From Sulfurospirillum sp964441765 (GTDB taxonomy: Bacteria > Campylobacterota > Campylobacteria > Campylobacterales > Sulfurospirillaceae), in NCBI GenBank assembly GCA_964441765.1, contig CAYTVI010000002.1:12341-76340 (forward strand): DNA of 64,000 bases, given 5' to 3'. How positions within the stretch are numbered: position 1 is the first letter of the stretch; each line of letters opens with the position of its first letter. The position numbers and the translations under genes were made by a program. Of the stretch, positions 53,281 through 61,426 are shown piece after piece. The notes beneath the pieces were generated by a model, which made no database searches, was not told where the DNA came from, and saw nothing but the letters and a program-made list of their open reading frames with translations.

Positions 53281-53296
53281 CTTTACATGTAAAAGA

Positions 53297-54223
53297 CTAA
53301 GCTTTTAAAATATCAGCAACAAGTTCGAAGTTATTGGCACTCATCATATGTATTTTTGGGTGGACTTTTTGAATGGCTTTAAATGTCTCAACAGAGAGTT
53401 CAAACCCTACTTTCTTTTCTTCCTCTTCGCTTATTTTTTTAGCACGTGTTAGACGCTCCATCCACATATCAGGCACATGAATACCTGGAACATGCGCACT
53501 CAAAAATTGCGCAGTACGCAAGCGCACAATAGGGAAAAATCCTAAGATAAGCTCTGTTTTTGGAGCATCACTTTTCACGCTTGCTTGCGCTTCACGGAGC
53601 AGTTCTAGGAGCATGGTAGCATTTTCTGTACTGTAGACAGGTTGTGTGATAATGCCTACCGCACCATGATGAATTTTGGTCGCCATACGCTTCATAAGGT
53701 TTTTGGGAACATTGGCGTGAGCATTGCATACGGCAAAAGGGTAAATGGGCTTGGGTTGTGTTTTAAAGGGTTTTCCTGCGTAATCAATACCTGCATTATA
53801 GCATTTGATAATATCCATTAAAAGCGTGCTATTGCCCTCAAAGACACCTTTTAAAGAGGGTTGGTCACTTGCACTAGCAGGATCACCTGTGAGGCATAAA
53901 ATAGAGCGCAAATCATGCTCATTTGCCCCTAAAAGGTCTGATTGAAGAGCGACTTTGTTACGGTCTCTCATGCTCATGGTGGCAATTACGGGTTTTTGAA
54001 ATCTCGTTTGAAGCTTGAGTGCCCCAAAAAGGGCGTTGTATTTTAAGCGTGCGAGGGGGTTGTCGGTGGTGCTAAAGGCATCGACTTTTTTATCCAATTC
54101 AAATAATGCAATTTTTTCGATGATAGGCTCAAAACTAGGCTCATGCATAGGTGTGGTTTCAAGGCTTAAAAAGCTCTCACTGCGTAGTTTTGTGATTAAA
54201 GATTCAACCATATTTTTATCCAT
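53297..54223 (-). CDS. Methylenetetrahydrofolate reductase-like protein
   Basis: A 308-residue TIM-barrel protein. DAFSTTDNPLARLKYNAL, TMSMRDRNKVALQSDLLGA and LCLTGDPAS closely match the MTHFR domain found in homocysteine methyltransferase-MTHFR fusions and their stand-alone relatives, rather than E. coli MetF. It probably reduces methylene-THF to methyl-THF for methionine or for one-carbon metabolism; the electron donor is not clear. In the C. jejuni order I recall, cheW is next to serB, so this inverted gene looks inserted. The start may be ATG 54223 or 54211. Confidence 0.8.
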   Translation of the reverse strand: MDKNMVESLITKLRSESFLSLETTPMHEPSFEPIIEKIALFELDKKVDAFSTTDNPLARLKYNALFGALKLQTRFQKPVIATMSMRDRNKVALQSDLLGANEHDLRSILCLTGDPASASDQPSLKGVFEGNSTLLMDIIKCYNAGIDYAGKPFKTQPKPIYPFAVCNAHANVPKNLMKRMATKIHHGAVGIITQPVYSTENATMLLELLREAQASVKSDAPKTELILGFFPIVRLRTAQFLSAHVPGIHVPDMWMERLTRAKKISEEEEKKVGFELSVETFKAIQKVHPKIHMMSANNFELVADILKA

Positions 54224-54242
54224 TTGTTACTTGTTTTTAAGT

Positions 54243-54250
54243 ATTATAAT
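54243..54250. promoter_or_regulatory. Overlapping divergent -10 boxes for the MTHFR-like gene and serB
   Basis: ATTATAAT reads TATAAT on the plus strand (54245-54250, preceded by TTTTTAAGTAT) and TATAAT on the minus strand (54243-54248). Polymerase could bind for only one direction at a time. Confidence 0.45.
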
Positions 54251-54304
54251 GAAAATGTCTGGGATTGACAAGATTGCTAGCGCTTGAGAAAGGAATGTAA
54301 ACGT

Positions 54305-54925
54305 ATGAAGTTATGTGTGTTTGATTTTGATTCGACGTTGATGGATGGAGAAACGATTGATTTTCTAGCCAAAGAACATGGTGTGGAAAAAAGGGTTTCT
54401 GAAATTACGGAACGTGCGATGCAAGGTGAGCTTGATTTTTTTGAAAGTCTGAGCACACGCGTGGGATTACTTAAAGGATTAGATGCTAAAAAAGCAGAAG
54501 CTATTTGTGCAACATTGCCTTTGATGAATGGTGCGAAAGAAGCGATTGCAGGACTTAAAGCGCAAGGCTATACGGTGGTTGTTTTTAGCGGAGGCTTTCG
54601 CATCGCAACAACACCTGCTAAAGCTATTTTAGGATTTGATGCAGATTTTGCCAATGTTTTACATGTAAGGGATGGTGTTTTAAGCGGTTTAGTTGGTGGG
54701 GACATGATGTTTGGTTTTTCTAAGGGCGATATGTTAAGACGTCTTCAAAATCTTTTACATGTAAGCTATGAAGAGACCATTGCAGTGGGTGATGGTGCTA
54801 ATGACATTTCGATGTTTGAATGTGCGGCAAAAAAAGTGGCATTTTGCGCAAAACCCATTTTGAAAAATGCGGCAAATATTGTGATTGATACGAAAGATAT
54901 GCGAGAGCTTCTCCAATTTATTTAA
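54305..54925 (+). CDS. serB: Phosphoserine phosphatase
   Basis: A 206-residue HAD phosphatase, the last step of serine synthesis. Motif I is VFDFDSTLMDGE (Asp7, Asp9), motif II is VVVFSGGFRIAT, and motifs III-IV are AVGDGANDISMFECA. It lacks the N-terminal ACT domain of E. coli SerB, as is usual in this group. ATG 54305 is chosen over an upstream in-frame start because AAAGGAATG precedes it and the fold starts here. Two palindrome cores lie 96 bases apart at 54659-54668 and 54755-54764. Confidence 0.94.
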   Translation: MKLCVFDFDSTLMDGETIDFLAKEHGVEKRVSEITERAMQGELDFFESLSTRVGLLKGLDAKKAEAICATLPLMNGAKEAIAGLKAQGYTVVVFSGGFRIATTPAKAILGFDADFANVLHVRDGVLSGLVGGDMMFGFSKGDMLRRLQNLLHVSYEETIAVGDGANDISMFECAAKKVAFCAKPILKNAANIVIDTKDMRELLQFI

Positions 54926-54937
54926 AAAGAGTAAACG

Positions 54938-55939
54938 ATGTATAACAATGATGTAAAATTTTCTTTATGGTGTGATTTTGTTGAGCGAAGTTTTTTAGAG
55001 GGCGAATTTGCCGAGTTGATTCAAAGTAAGAGTATCAATGCAGCAACCAGTAATCCTTCTATTTTCAAATCAGCGTTTTTAAGTTCACCTGCATATGCAC
55101 AGGATAAAGCAAACCTCAAAGGCAAAGCGCCTAAAGAGATTTATGAAGCCTTAGCCATTGAAGATATTAAACGTGCCGCTTCAAAGCTTTTGCCTTTGTA
55201 CGAAAAAAATGACGATGGATTTATCAGCATTGAAGTTGATCCTTTTTTGTGCGATGATGCTGAAGCAACCATAGAAGAGGGAAAGCGTCTTTTTTCTGCT
55301 ATCAATTATCCTAATGTGATGATTAAAGTACCTGCAACTGAGGCGGGTTTTGTGGCTATGGAAGCACTTTTGAGTGAAGGAATTAACGTCAATGCAACGT
55401 TGATTTTTTCTAAAGAACAGACAGAAAAATGTTTAGAAGCGTTTCAACGTGCCAATGTTACATGGAAAGAAAATAAACGACATGGTAATATGCCTAAGGC
55501 TGTTATTAGTATTTTCGTAAGTCGGTTTGATAGAAAGTTAGATAATGAACTTAAAAAAATCGAGTTTGTCACCTCTCGCGTGGGTATTATGAATGCACTG
55601 CGTTGTTATGAGTTGATTAAAAGCTATGAGATAGACAATGTTAGAGCCTTGTTTGCAAGCACGGGCGTTAAGGGTGATGTGTTGAAGCCTGATTATTATA
55701 TTCGAGAACTTTTCGTTCCTAATGCTATTAATACAGCACCTTTGGAAACCATTAAAGCTTTCTTGTCTTCTTCAAAAAAAGCAAGCGTTCAAACGATTTC
55801 ACTCACGGTTATTGAGAATTTTTTTGATGCGTTAGCCGCTAATGGGATTGATATGAATGGTGTGTGTGACGAATTAATGAATGAGGGATTAAGTAGTTTT
55901 AAAGAGGCATTTATTGAGATACTAAACGCGTTAGAATAA
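54938..55939 (+). CDS. tal: Transaldolase
   Basis: A 333-residue enzyme of the non-oxidative pentose phosphate pathway. The Schiff-base lysine is Lys130 in NVMIKVPATEAG. Other signatures are NAATSNPSIFKSAF near the start, VNATLIFSKEQ and AVISIFVSRFDRKLD. It starts 12 bases after serB. Length matches the long campylobacterial transaldolases. It supplies sugar phosphates such as erythrose-4-phosphate. Confidence 0.95.
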   Translation: MYNNDVKFSLWCDFVERSFLEGEFAELIQSKSINAATSNPSIFKSAFLSSPAYAQDKANLKGKAPKEIYEALAIEDIKRAASKLLPLYEKNDDGFISIEVDPFLCDDAEATIEEGKRLFSAINYPNVMIKVPATEAGFVAMEALLSEGINVNATLIFSKEQTEKCLEAFQRANVTWKENKRHGNMPKAVISIFVSRFDRKLDNELKKIEFVTSRVGIMNALRCYELIKSYEIDNVRALFASTGVKGDVLKPDYYIRELFVPNAINTAPLETIKAFLSSSKKASVQTISLTVIENFFDALAANGIDMNGVCDELMNEGLSSFKEAFIEILNALE

Positions 55940-55949
55940 GGATTTTAAA

Positions 55950-57143
55950 ATGCAACAAGAGGTTAAAGTTAGTGAACTGACGTTTGAAATGACCAAAAAG
56001 CTCAAAGGGTATTTGACGAAATTGGTTGAGAGCAGAGGAAGTGACTTACATGTAAAAACAGGAGCCAGTGTACGAGGACGTATCAATGGTGAAATTGTTG
56101 CATTTTCTGATGAAATCCTTACGCATGGAGATGGTATTTTGTTAGCGAAAGAGCTTGTACGTAGTCGGTTTGGTGAATTTGTTGAGAAGAAAAATATCGA
56201 TTTTACCTTCAAGTTAAACGATAATTATCGTTTTCGTGTCAATATGTTCTTTCAAGTTGATGGTGTCTCGGCTGTTTTTAGAACGATTCCAATGGAGCTT
56301 CCAACACTAGAGTCTTTAAATCTTCCTCCAGTCATTACTAATTTATGCAATCTCTCTCGAGGACTTGTTTTGGTGACAGGACCAACAGGAAGTGGTAAAA
56401 CAACCACACTTGCTTCTATGATTAATCACATTAATCAAAATCACAAAAAGCATATTATCACCATTGAAGACCCAGTAGAATTTATCTATAAAGATGATAA
56501 ATGCATCGTCAATCAACGTGCTATTGGACAAGATGCACTTTCCTTTGCAGATTCATTGCGTGCGGCATTGCGTGAAGACCCTGATGTTATTTTAGTAGGG
56601 GAGATGCGTGATTTGGAGACGATAGAAACTGCCATGCACGCTGCAGAAACAGGACACTTGGTTCTTTCAACTTTGCATACAGTAGATGCAAAAGAGACGA
56701 TAGGTCGAATCATTGGAATGTTCCCAGGCGATGAGCAAAATCGTATCAAAATGTCATTATCAGGTGTTTTACAAGGCATTGTTGCGCAACGTTTAGTGCG
56801 TACGGTAGATAAAAAGCGCACGGCAGCCGTTGAAGTTTTAGTGAAAAATGCGCGGATTGAAGCCTTGATTATGGAAGGACGTGAAAATGAAATTCCTGAC
56901 GCGCTTAAAGAGGGTAAAGAGGTTTACAAAACACAAACCTTTGATCAGTGTCTTGTAGGGCTTTATGCAGAGGGAAGAATTGATAAAGAAGAGGCAATTA
57001 GAGCCGCAACAAGTCGTAATGATATCACCATGGCGCTTGATTTTTATGATGCAGACAAAGCCTTTAAAGAGACAAAAAAATATGAAACTACAGCAACGTA
57101 TGTCAAAAAAGTTGATAAAGATATTGTAGGTTTAAAGCGTTGA
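55950..57143 (+). CDS. pilT: Twitching-motility ATPase PilT
   Basis: A 397-residue secretion-type ATPase. The N-terminal PAS-like domain has SRGSDLHVKTGASVRGRI. Walker A GPTGSGKT is at 144-151, the Asp box IITIEDPVEF follows, Walker B is DPDVILVGEMRD, and the His box is ETGHLVLSTLHT. PilT powers type IV pilus retraction. The C-terminal AIRNLIRE motif of classical PilT is replaced by ARIEALIMEGRENEI. No pilus genes are adjacent. TTACATGTAA is at 56046-56055. Confidence 0.92.
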   Translation: MQQEVKVSELTFEMTKKLKGYLTKLVESRGSDLHVKTGASVRGRINGEIVAFSDEILTHGDGILLAKELVRSRFGEFVEKKNIDFTFKLNDNYRFRVNMFFQVDGVSAVFRTIPMELPTLESLNLPPVITNLCNLSRGLVLVTGPTGSGKTTTLASMINHINQNHKKHIITIEDPVEFIYKDDKCIVNQRAIGQDALSFADSLRAALREDPDVILVGEMRDLETIETAMHAAETGHLVLSTLHTVDAKETIGRIIGMFPGDEQNRIKMSLSGVLQGIVAQRLVRTVDKKRTAAVEVLVKNARIEALIMEGRENEIPDALKEGKEVYKTQTFDQCLVGLYAEGRIDKEEAIRAATSRNDITMALDFYDADKAFKETKKYETTATYVKKVDKDIVGLKR

Positions 57144-57170
57144 TTTAGGTCAGCATAAGATTGTTTTGAG

Positions 57171-57176
57171 TATAAT
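57171..57176 (+). promoter_or_regulatory. -10 box for rplY
   Basis: A perfect TATAAT preceded by TTGTTTTGAG, 28 bases upstream of the rplY ATG. A ribosome site AAAGGAC follows. Confidence 0.6.
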
Positions 57177-57204
57177 CCACTCCTATTTTTTATAAAGGAC
57201 AACC

Positions 57205-57741
57205 ATGTTAGAAGGCATCGTTAGAGATAGTATCGAGAAGAAAGCGACTAAAGCGCTTCGTAGAGATGGATATCTAATTGCTAATATTTACGGTAAGGGT
57301 GAACAAAACATCAATGCTGCATTTAAAGCAAATGAATTCATCAAGGCAGTAAAGAACAAAGAAACACTTATTTTCCCAGTTAAAGTTGCGGGTAATGAGT
57401 ACAATGTAGTCATCCAAGATTACCAAAGAGACCCTGTAAATAACAATCTTTTACATGTTGATTTACGTTTAGCACTTCCTGGTGTTTTAACAAAATACCT
57501 CGTTCCGGTTGTTTTAGAAGGTACACCTAAAGGAACAAAAAACAAAGGTGTTTTAATTCAGTCTAAAAAACGTTTAGCTGTTAAATGTACAGCTGAAAAC
57601 TTACCAAATAGCTTTGTTCTAGATGTAAGTGATTTAGATGTTGGCGATACACTTTTAGTACGCGACATTACTGTTCCAGCAAACGTTAGAGTTATGGACG
57701 AAACACGTGTTTCTGTTGCCGGAGTTATTAAAGCGAAGTAA
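57205..57741 (+). CDS. rplY: 50S ribosomal protein L25/general stress protein Ctc
   Basis: A 178-residue L25 of the long Ctc type. The N-terminal 5S-rRNA-binding domain has KKATKALRRDGYLIANIYGKG and VIQDYQRDPVNNNLLHVDLR. The C-terminal TL5/Ctc domain has VVLEGTPKGTKNKGVLIQ and GDTLLVRDI. It starts the rplY-pth-lptG group, the standard rplY-pth pairing. Confidence 0.95.
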   Translation: MLEGIVRDSIEKKATKALRRDGYLIANIYGKGEQNINAAFKANEFIKAVKNKETLIFPVKVAGNEYNVVIQDYQRDPVNNNLLHVDLRLALPGVLTKYLVPVVLEGTPKGTKNKGVLIQSKKRLAVKCTAENLPNSFVLDVSDLDVGDTLLVRDITVPANVRVMDETRVSVAGVIKAK

Positions 57742-57748
57742 CGCTTCA

Positions 57749-58324
57749 ATGACACTCGTAGTAGGGCTAGGAAATCCTGACTTACAATACAAAAACAATC
57801 GACATAATGTCGGCTTTATGGTCATCGATGCATTGCTCGGTGACCATCCTCTTGCAGAAAAAATCACAAAATCAACATTTAAAGGCGAGCTTTTTAAAGT
57901 TCCCTCTATGTTACTTCTCAAACCAACAACGTACATGAATCTCTCAGGCGAGAGTGTTCGTGCAGTGGATGATTATTTTAAGCCTGAGCAAATTATTGTT
58001 ATTCACGATGATTTAGACCTTCCATTTGGAACGCTTCGTTTTAAGATTGGTGGAGGGCATGGTGGTCATAATGGGCTTCGCTCCATTGATGCACACATTG
58101 GTGCAGAATATATAAGAGTTCGCATTGGCATTGGAAAACCTACCCATAAAAGTGATGTTGCTAACTATGTTCTTTCGGACTTTTCATCATGTCAAAGAGA
58201 ATTTTTACCCGAAATTCTTAGCCATGTAAAGAAAAGTATCAAAGCGCTTCTAAACGGGGATTTAAAAGAAGTTTCGCTACAATATAGCCTTAAAAATAGC
58301 CATTGCGAGCAGGAGAAAAGATGA
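57749..58324 (+). CDS. pth: Peptidyl-tRNA hydrolase
   Basis: A 191-residue esterase that frees tRNA from prematurely released peptidyl-tRNA. It has LVVGLGNPDLQYKNNRHNVG with the catalytic His, LLKPTTYMNLSGESV, and IVIHDDLDLPFGTLRFKIGG with GHGGHNGLRSI. ATG 57749 lies seven bases after rplY; a longer in-frame start overlapping rplY adds no family sequence. Its stop overlaps the next ATG (ATGA). Confidence 0.97.
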   Translation: MTLVVGLGNPDLQYKNNRHNVGFMVIDALLGDHPLAEKITKSTFKGELFKVPSMLLLKPTTYMNLSGESVRAVDDYFKPEQIIVIHDDLDLPFGTLRFKIGGGHGGHNGLRSIDAHIGAEYIRVRIGIGKPTHKSDVANYVLSDFSSCQREFLPEILSHVKKSIKALLNGDLKEVSLQYSLKNSHCEQEKR

Positions 58325-59379
58325 AGCTTTTTGAGCGTTATATTGTTAAAAATTACCTCAAAAACTTTTTTATCATCTTTATTGCTCTTGATTTTTTTTA
58401 CGTGGGTGTTGATCTTCTCACCAATTACAATGCTATCCCTGAATCAGCCAATTTACAGATTTTATACGCTCTTTTTCAAGCGATGAATGCAGTCAATTAT
58501 GTGCTGCCTCTTTCGATTGTCTTTGGGATGATAGTGACGCACTTTGGTATGATAAAATCAAATGAACTTATTTGTATGTATGCTTCGAGTATCAGTAAAC
58601 GAGCGCTCATAAAACCTTTTTTTCTAACCTCTTTAGGGCTAACATGCCTTTACATTGGACTAAATGCGACTGAATTTGCCTACGCCTATGAATACAGCAC
58701 AAATCTAAAAAAATACAATCGAATTTCTAATAGTTCTGAAGACCTTTTTTTAAAACACGATAACAACTATATTTATTTTAAAAAACTAGACCCTTTTAAA
58801 CAAGTGGCGTATGATGTAACGATTTTCGAAACGAATGGTGTGGATGTGACGAAGATTTTACGCGCGTCTATTGCTAGTTTTATTCAAAATAAGTGGGTTT
58901 TGGAAAATGTGACGATCGTTCATAAACCCATCGTTGAAGCTTTGGATGATGTAGGGTTACGTTTTGAGAAAGTGAGTCAGCTTAAAGCAATGGAAAATTT
59001 CAAGCCTCGTATTATGGATAATGTTTACCAAAGCGAACATGCACTCTCCATTCTTGATGGTATTGAGGCATTACGCTTTTTTGAAACACAAGGGGTTAAT
59101 ACAGCCAAAATCAAAGCAACCTTATTTTACCAGATATTTTTTCCTTTTTTTGCTCCTTTTTTAGTTATCTTTCTTTATTATAAAGCGCCCGTTATGGGAC
59201 GGTACTTTAATACGGCATTGATTGCTTCTGCATTTGCCTTTATCACATTGGTAACATGGAGTGGGCTTTTTTTGCTCAGTCGTTTAAGTGCAAATGGTGT
59301 TTTATTCGCGGAAATTGGTATTTTACTCCCTATTGTTCTATTAGGGTTTATCGCTCTTTATTTTTACTCCAAACGCTAA
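58321..59379 (+). CDS. lptG: LptF/LptG-family permease of lipopolysaccharide export
   Basis: A 352-residue inner-membrane protein. Three N-terminal helices (about 12-35, 50-75 and 95-112) with FERYIVKNYLKNFFIIF, a roughly 150-residue periplasmic beta domain, and three C-terminal helices fit the LptF/LptG fold. LptFG with LptB extract LPS from the inner membrane. LptG versus LptF cannot be decided from one sequence. It is coupled to pth and close to the lipid A genes in theme only. Confidence 0.83.
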   Translation: MKLFERYIVKNYLKNFFIIFIALDFFYVGVDLLTNYNAIPESANLQILYALFQAMNAVNYVLPLSIVFGMIVTHFGMIKSNELICMYASSISKRALIKPFFLTSLGLTCLYIGLNATEFAYAYEYSTNLKKYNRISNSSEDLFLKHDNNYIYFKKLDPFKQVAYDVTIFETNGVDVTKILRASIASFIQNKWVLENVTIVHKPIVEALDDVGLRFEKVSQLKAMENFKPRIMDNVYQSEHALSILDGIEALRFFETQGVNTAKIKATLFYQIFFPFFAPFLVIFLYYKAPVMGRYFNTALIASAFAFITLVTWSGLFLLSRLSANGVLFAEIGILLPIVLLGFIALYFYSKR

Positions 59380-59416
59380 AAATTCCACTTTAATACTATT
59401 TTTTTAAACTTTTTGA

Positions 59417-59422
59417 TAAAAT
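59417..59422 (+). promoter_or_regulatory. -10 box for the lysA operon
   Basis: TAAAAT preceded by CTTTTTGA, about 38 bases before the lysA ATG, with further T-rich sequence upstream. Confidence 0.45.
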
Positions 59423-59459
59423 AGTTAATTCTACATGATTCTCACGAATAAGGGTTATA

Positions 59460-60665
59460 ATGACTGATTTTTCCGCATTGGCACGCACGTATGGAACACC
59501 TTTGTATGTTTATGATTTTGATACCATTTCCACACAATTTACCACCTTAAAAGAAGCCTTCAAAGCACGAAAATCACTGATATGTTTTGCGGTTAAAGCC
59601 AATTCAAACCTCTCTGTTTTAAAACACATGGCAAGACTTGGCGCAGGATGTGATTGTGTCTCTATTGGTGAAGTCAAACGCGCACTTTATGCGGGAATTC
59701 CAAAATATAAAATTATTTTTAGCGGTGTGGGAAAACGAGACGATGAGATAGAAGAAGCACTAAAGCAAGACATTTTGATGCTCAACCTTGAGAGCGAAGA
59801 AGAGATGAAGCGTGTTGAGATGATAGCGACACAGTTAGGCGTTGTTGCACGTATTAGTATTCGAGTCAATCCTAATATCGATGCGCAAACGCATCCGTAC
59901 ATTTCAACAGGACTGCATGAAAATAAGTTTGGTGTGGATATAGAAAGTGCTAAACGCATGTATATTCATGCTAAAAATGCAACGGCGTTAGATCCTGTTG
60001 GCATTCATTTTCATATTGGAAGTCAAATTACTGAATTACAACCTTTTAAAGATGCGGCAGTGGTTTTGGCAAACTTGCTACGCAATCTTAAAGCCTTGCA
60101 AATTGATATTAAATTTTTTGATGTGGGTGGCGGTATCGGGATTCGTTACGATGATGAAACGACGATTTCTCTTTATGAGTATGCGCAAGGTATTTTTGCA
60201 GCTCTTGGTGGTTTGGATGTGACTTTTGTGTGTGAGCCAGGACGTTATTTGGTTGGAAATAGTGGTTATTTTCTCACCAAAGTTTTGTATGAAAAACACA
60301 ACGGATATAAACGTTTCGTCATCGTCGATGGTGCGATGAATGACTTAATTCGCCCAAGTTTATATGGAGCGTACCATGAAATTGAAGCTTATAATAAAGA
60401 TAAAAGTGATGCAACACCGTGTGATGTCGTAGGTCCAGTGTGTGAAAGTGGCGACTTTTTTGCGAAAGAGACCTTACTTCCACCTCTTGAGCACGATGAC
60501 CTTTTGGTGGTTAAAAGTGCGGGAGCGTATGGATTTACGATGAGTAGTAATTATAACTCAAGAACGCGTGTGGCAGAAGTTGCTCTTGAAAAAGGTCAAG
60601 ATAGATTAATACGTGCTCGTGAGCGTTTTGAAGATTTAATTGCTTTGGAAAAAGAGTATTTATGA
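59460..60665 (+). CDS. lysA: Diaminopimelate decarboxylase
   Basis: A 401-residue PLP enzyme, the last step of lysine synthesis. The PLP lysine is in CFAVKANSNLSVLKHM. HFHIGSQITEL, the glycine loop DVGGGIGIRY, CEPGRYLVGNSGYF, and the C-terminal CESGDFFAKE for substrate are all present. It is first in the group lysA-HAD-pheA-hisC-fliF, and its stop overlaps the next ATG (ATGA). Confidence 0.97.
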   Translation: MTDFSALARTYGTPLYVYDFDTISTQFTTLKEAFKARKSLICFAVKANSNLSVLKHMARLGAGCDCVSIGEVKRALYAGIPKYKIIFSGVGKRDDEIEEALKQDILMLNLESEEEMKRVEMIATQLGVVARISIRVNPNIDAQTHPYISTGLHENKFGVDIESAKRMYIHAKNATALDPVGIHFHIGSQITELQPFKDAAVVLANLLRNLKALQIDIKFFDVGGGIGIRYDDETTISLYEYAQGIFAALGGLDVTFVCEPGRYLVGNSGYFLTKVLYEKHNGYKRFVIVDGAMNDLIRPSLYGAYHEIEAYNKDKSDATPCDVVGPVCESGDFFAKETLLPPLEHDDLLVVKSAGAYGFTMSSNYNSRTRVAEVALEKGQDRLIRARERFEDLIALEKEYL

Positions 60666-61426
60666 GTTATTTTATCGATGTGCAAGGAACGTTGATTGAT
60701 GACGTCGAAAAAAAGCCTATACAAGGCGCTATCGCATTTATTGATGCTTTGAATGCGAAGAAGATTCCTTATGTTGTTGTTACCAATAATACAAAAATAC
60801 CCAGCACACACTTTCATCAGTTTTTAAATGATTTGGGTTTTTCAATCCCTGCAAAAAATTATCTTGACCCGTTTATGGCGTTGGGAAATGTTTTACATGT
60901 AAAGAATATTCGCAGTTTTGGAGCAGAAGAGTTTTTGAGTGTGATGGAACAACTAGGGTATGACCAAAATGCCAAAAATCCTGAAGCGATTGTCATAGCG
61001 AGTAAAAAAGATTTTAGTGCTGAAGATTATGCCAGTATGATAGAGTTTTCTTTAAGTGGCGCCAAAATTGTAGGGATGCACGCAACGAGTATTTATGCCA
61101 AAGATAAGCGTCGTTATCCAGGTGTAGGTGCTATTTTAGAAATGCTTTCTTACGCAACAGGAAAAGAGTATCACGTTGTTGGGAAGCCAAGTACTCTATT
61201 TTATAATGAAGCACTAAAGCTTTTGCAAGCACAAGGTGTTTATGGAGATTTTTCACAGGTAACGATGATCAGCGATGATGCGATTGGGGATTTGTTGGGC
61301 GCTAAAAAGCTTGGCATGAAAACGATTTTAGTGTTAAGTGGTAAGTGCCGTGATGCCTCAGAAGTGTTACATGTAAAGAGTGACTTAGATGAGATTGTAA
61401 GTCATATTGGCGCGATTGAAGGATGA
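60662..61426 (+). CDS. HAD-superfamily protein, NagD-like, with altered motif I
   Basis: A 254-residue HAD protein with the C2 cap layout of NagD proteins. Motif I reads FIDVQGTLIDD: nucleophile Asp6 is kept, but the acid/base Asp two residues later is Gln8. Motif II is VVVTNNTKIP, motif III Lys is in VVGKPSTLFY, and motif IV is MISDDAIGDLLGAKKLG. Loss of the second Asp usually weakens phosphatase activity, so the substrate and chemistry are uncertain. It overlaps lysA and pheA by four bases each. It carries palindromes at 60892-60903 and 61377-61386. Confidence 0.85.
   Translation: MSYFIDVQGTLIDDVEKKPIQGAIAFIDALNAKKIPYVVVTNNTKIPSTHFHQFLNDLGFSIPAKNYLDPFMALGNVLHVKNIRSFGAEEFLSVMEQLGYDQNAKNPEAIVIASKKDFSAEDYASMIEFSLSGAKIVGMHATSIYAKDKRRYPGVGAILEMLSYATGKEYHVVGKPSTLFYNEALKLLQAQGVYGDFSQVTMISDDAIGDLLGAKKLGMKTILVLSGKCRDASEVLHVKSDLDEIVSHIGAIEG

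Noticed and set aside
10352..53293. The palindrome as a CRP/FNR-type operator
   Set aside because: FNR/CRP sites have a four to six base unconserved centre and lie upstream of genes. Most copies here are deep inside genes or at 3' ends, and none is in a divergent promoter region.
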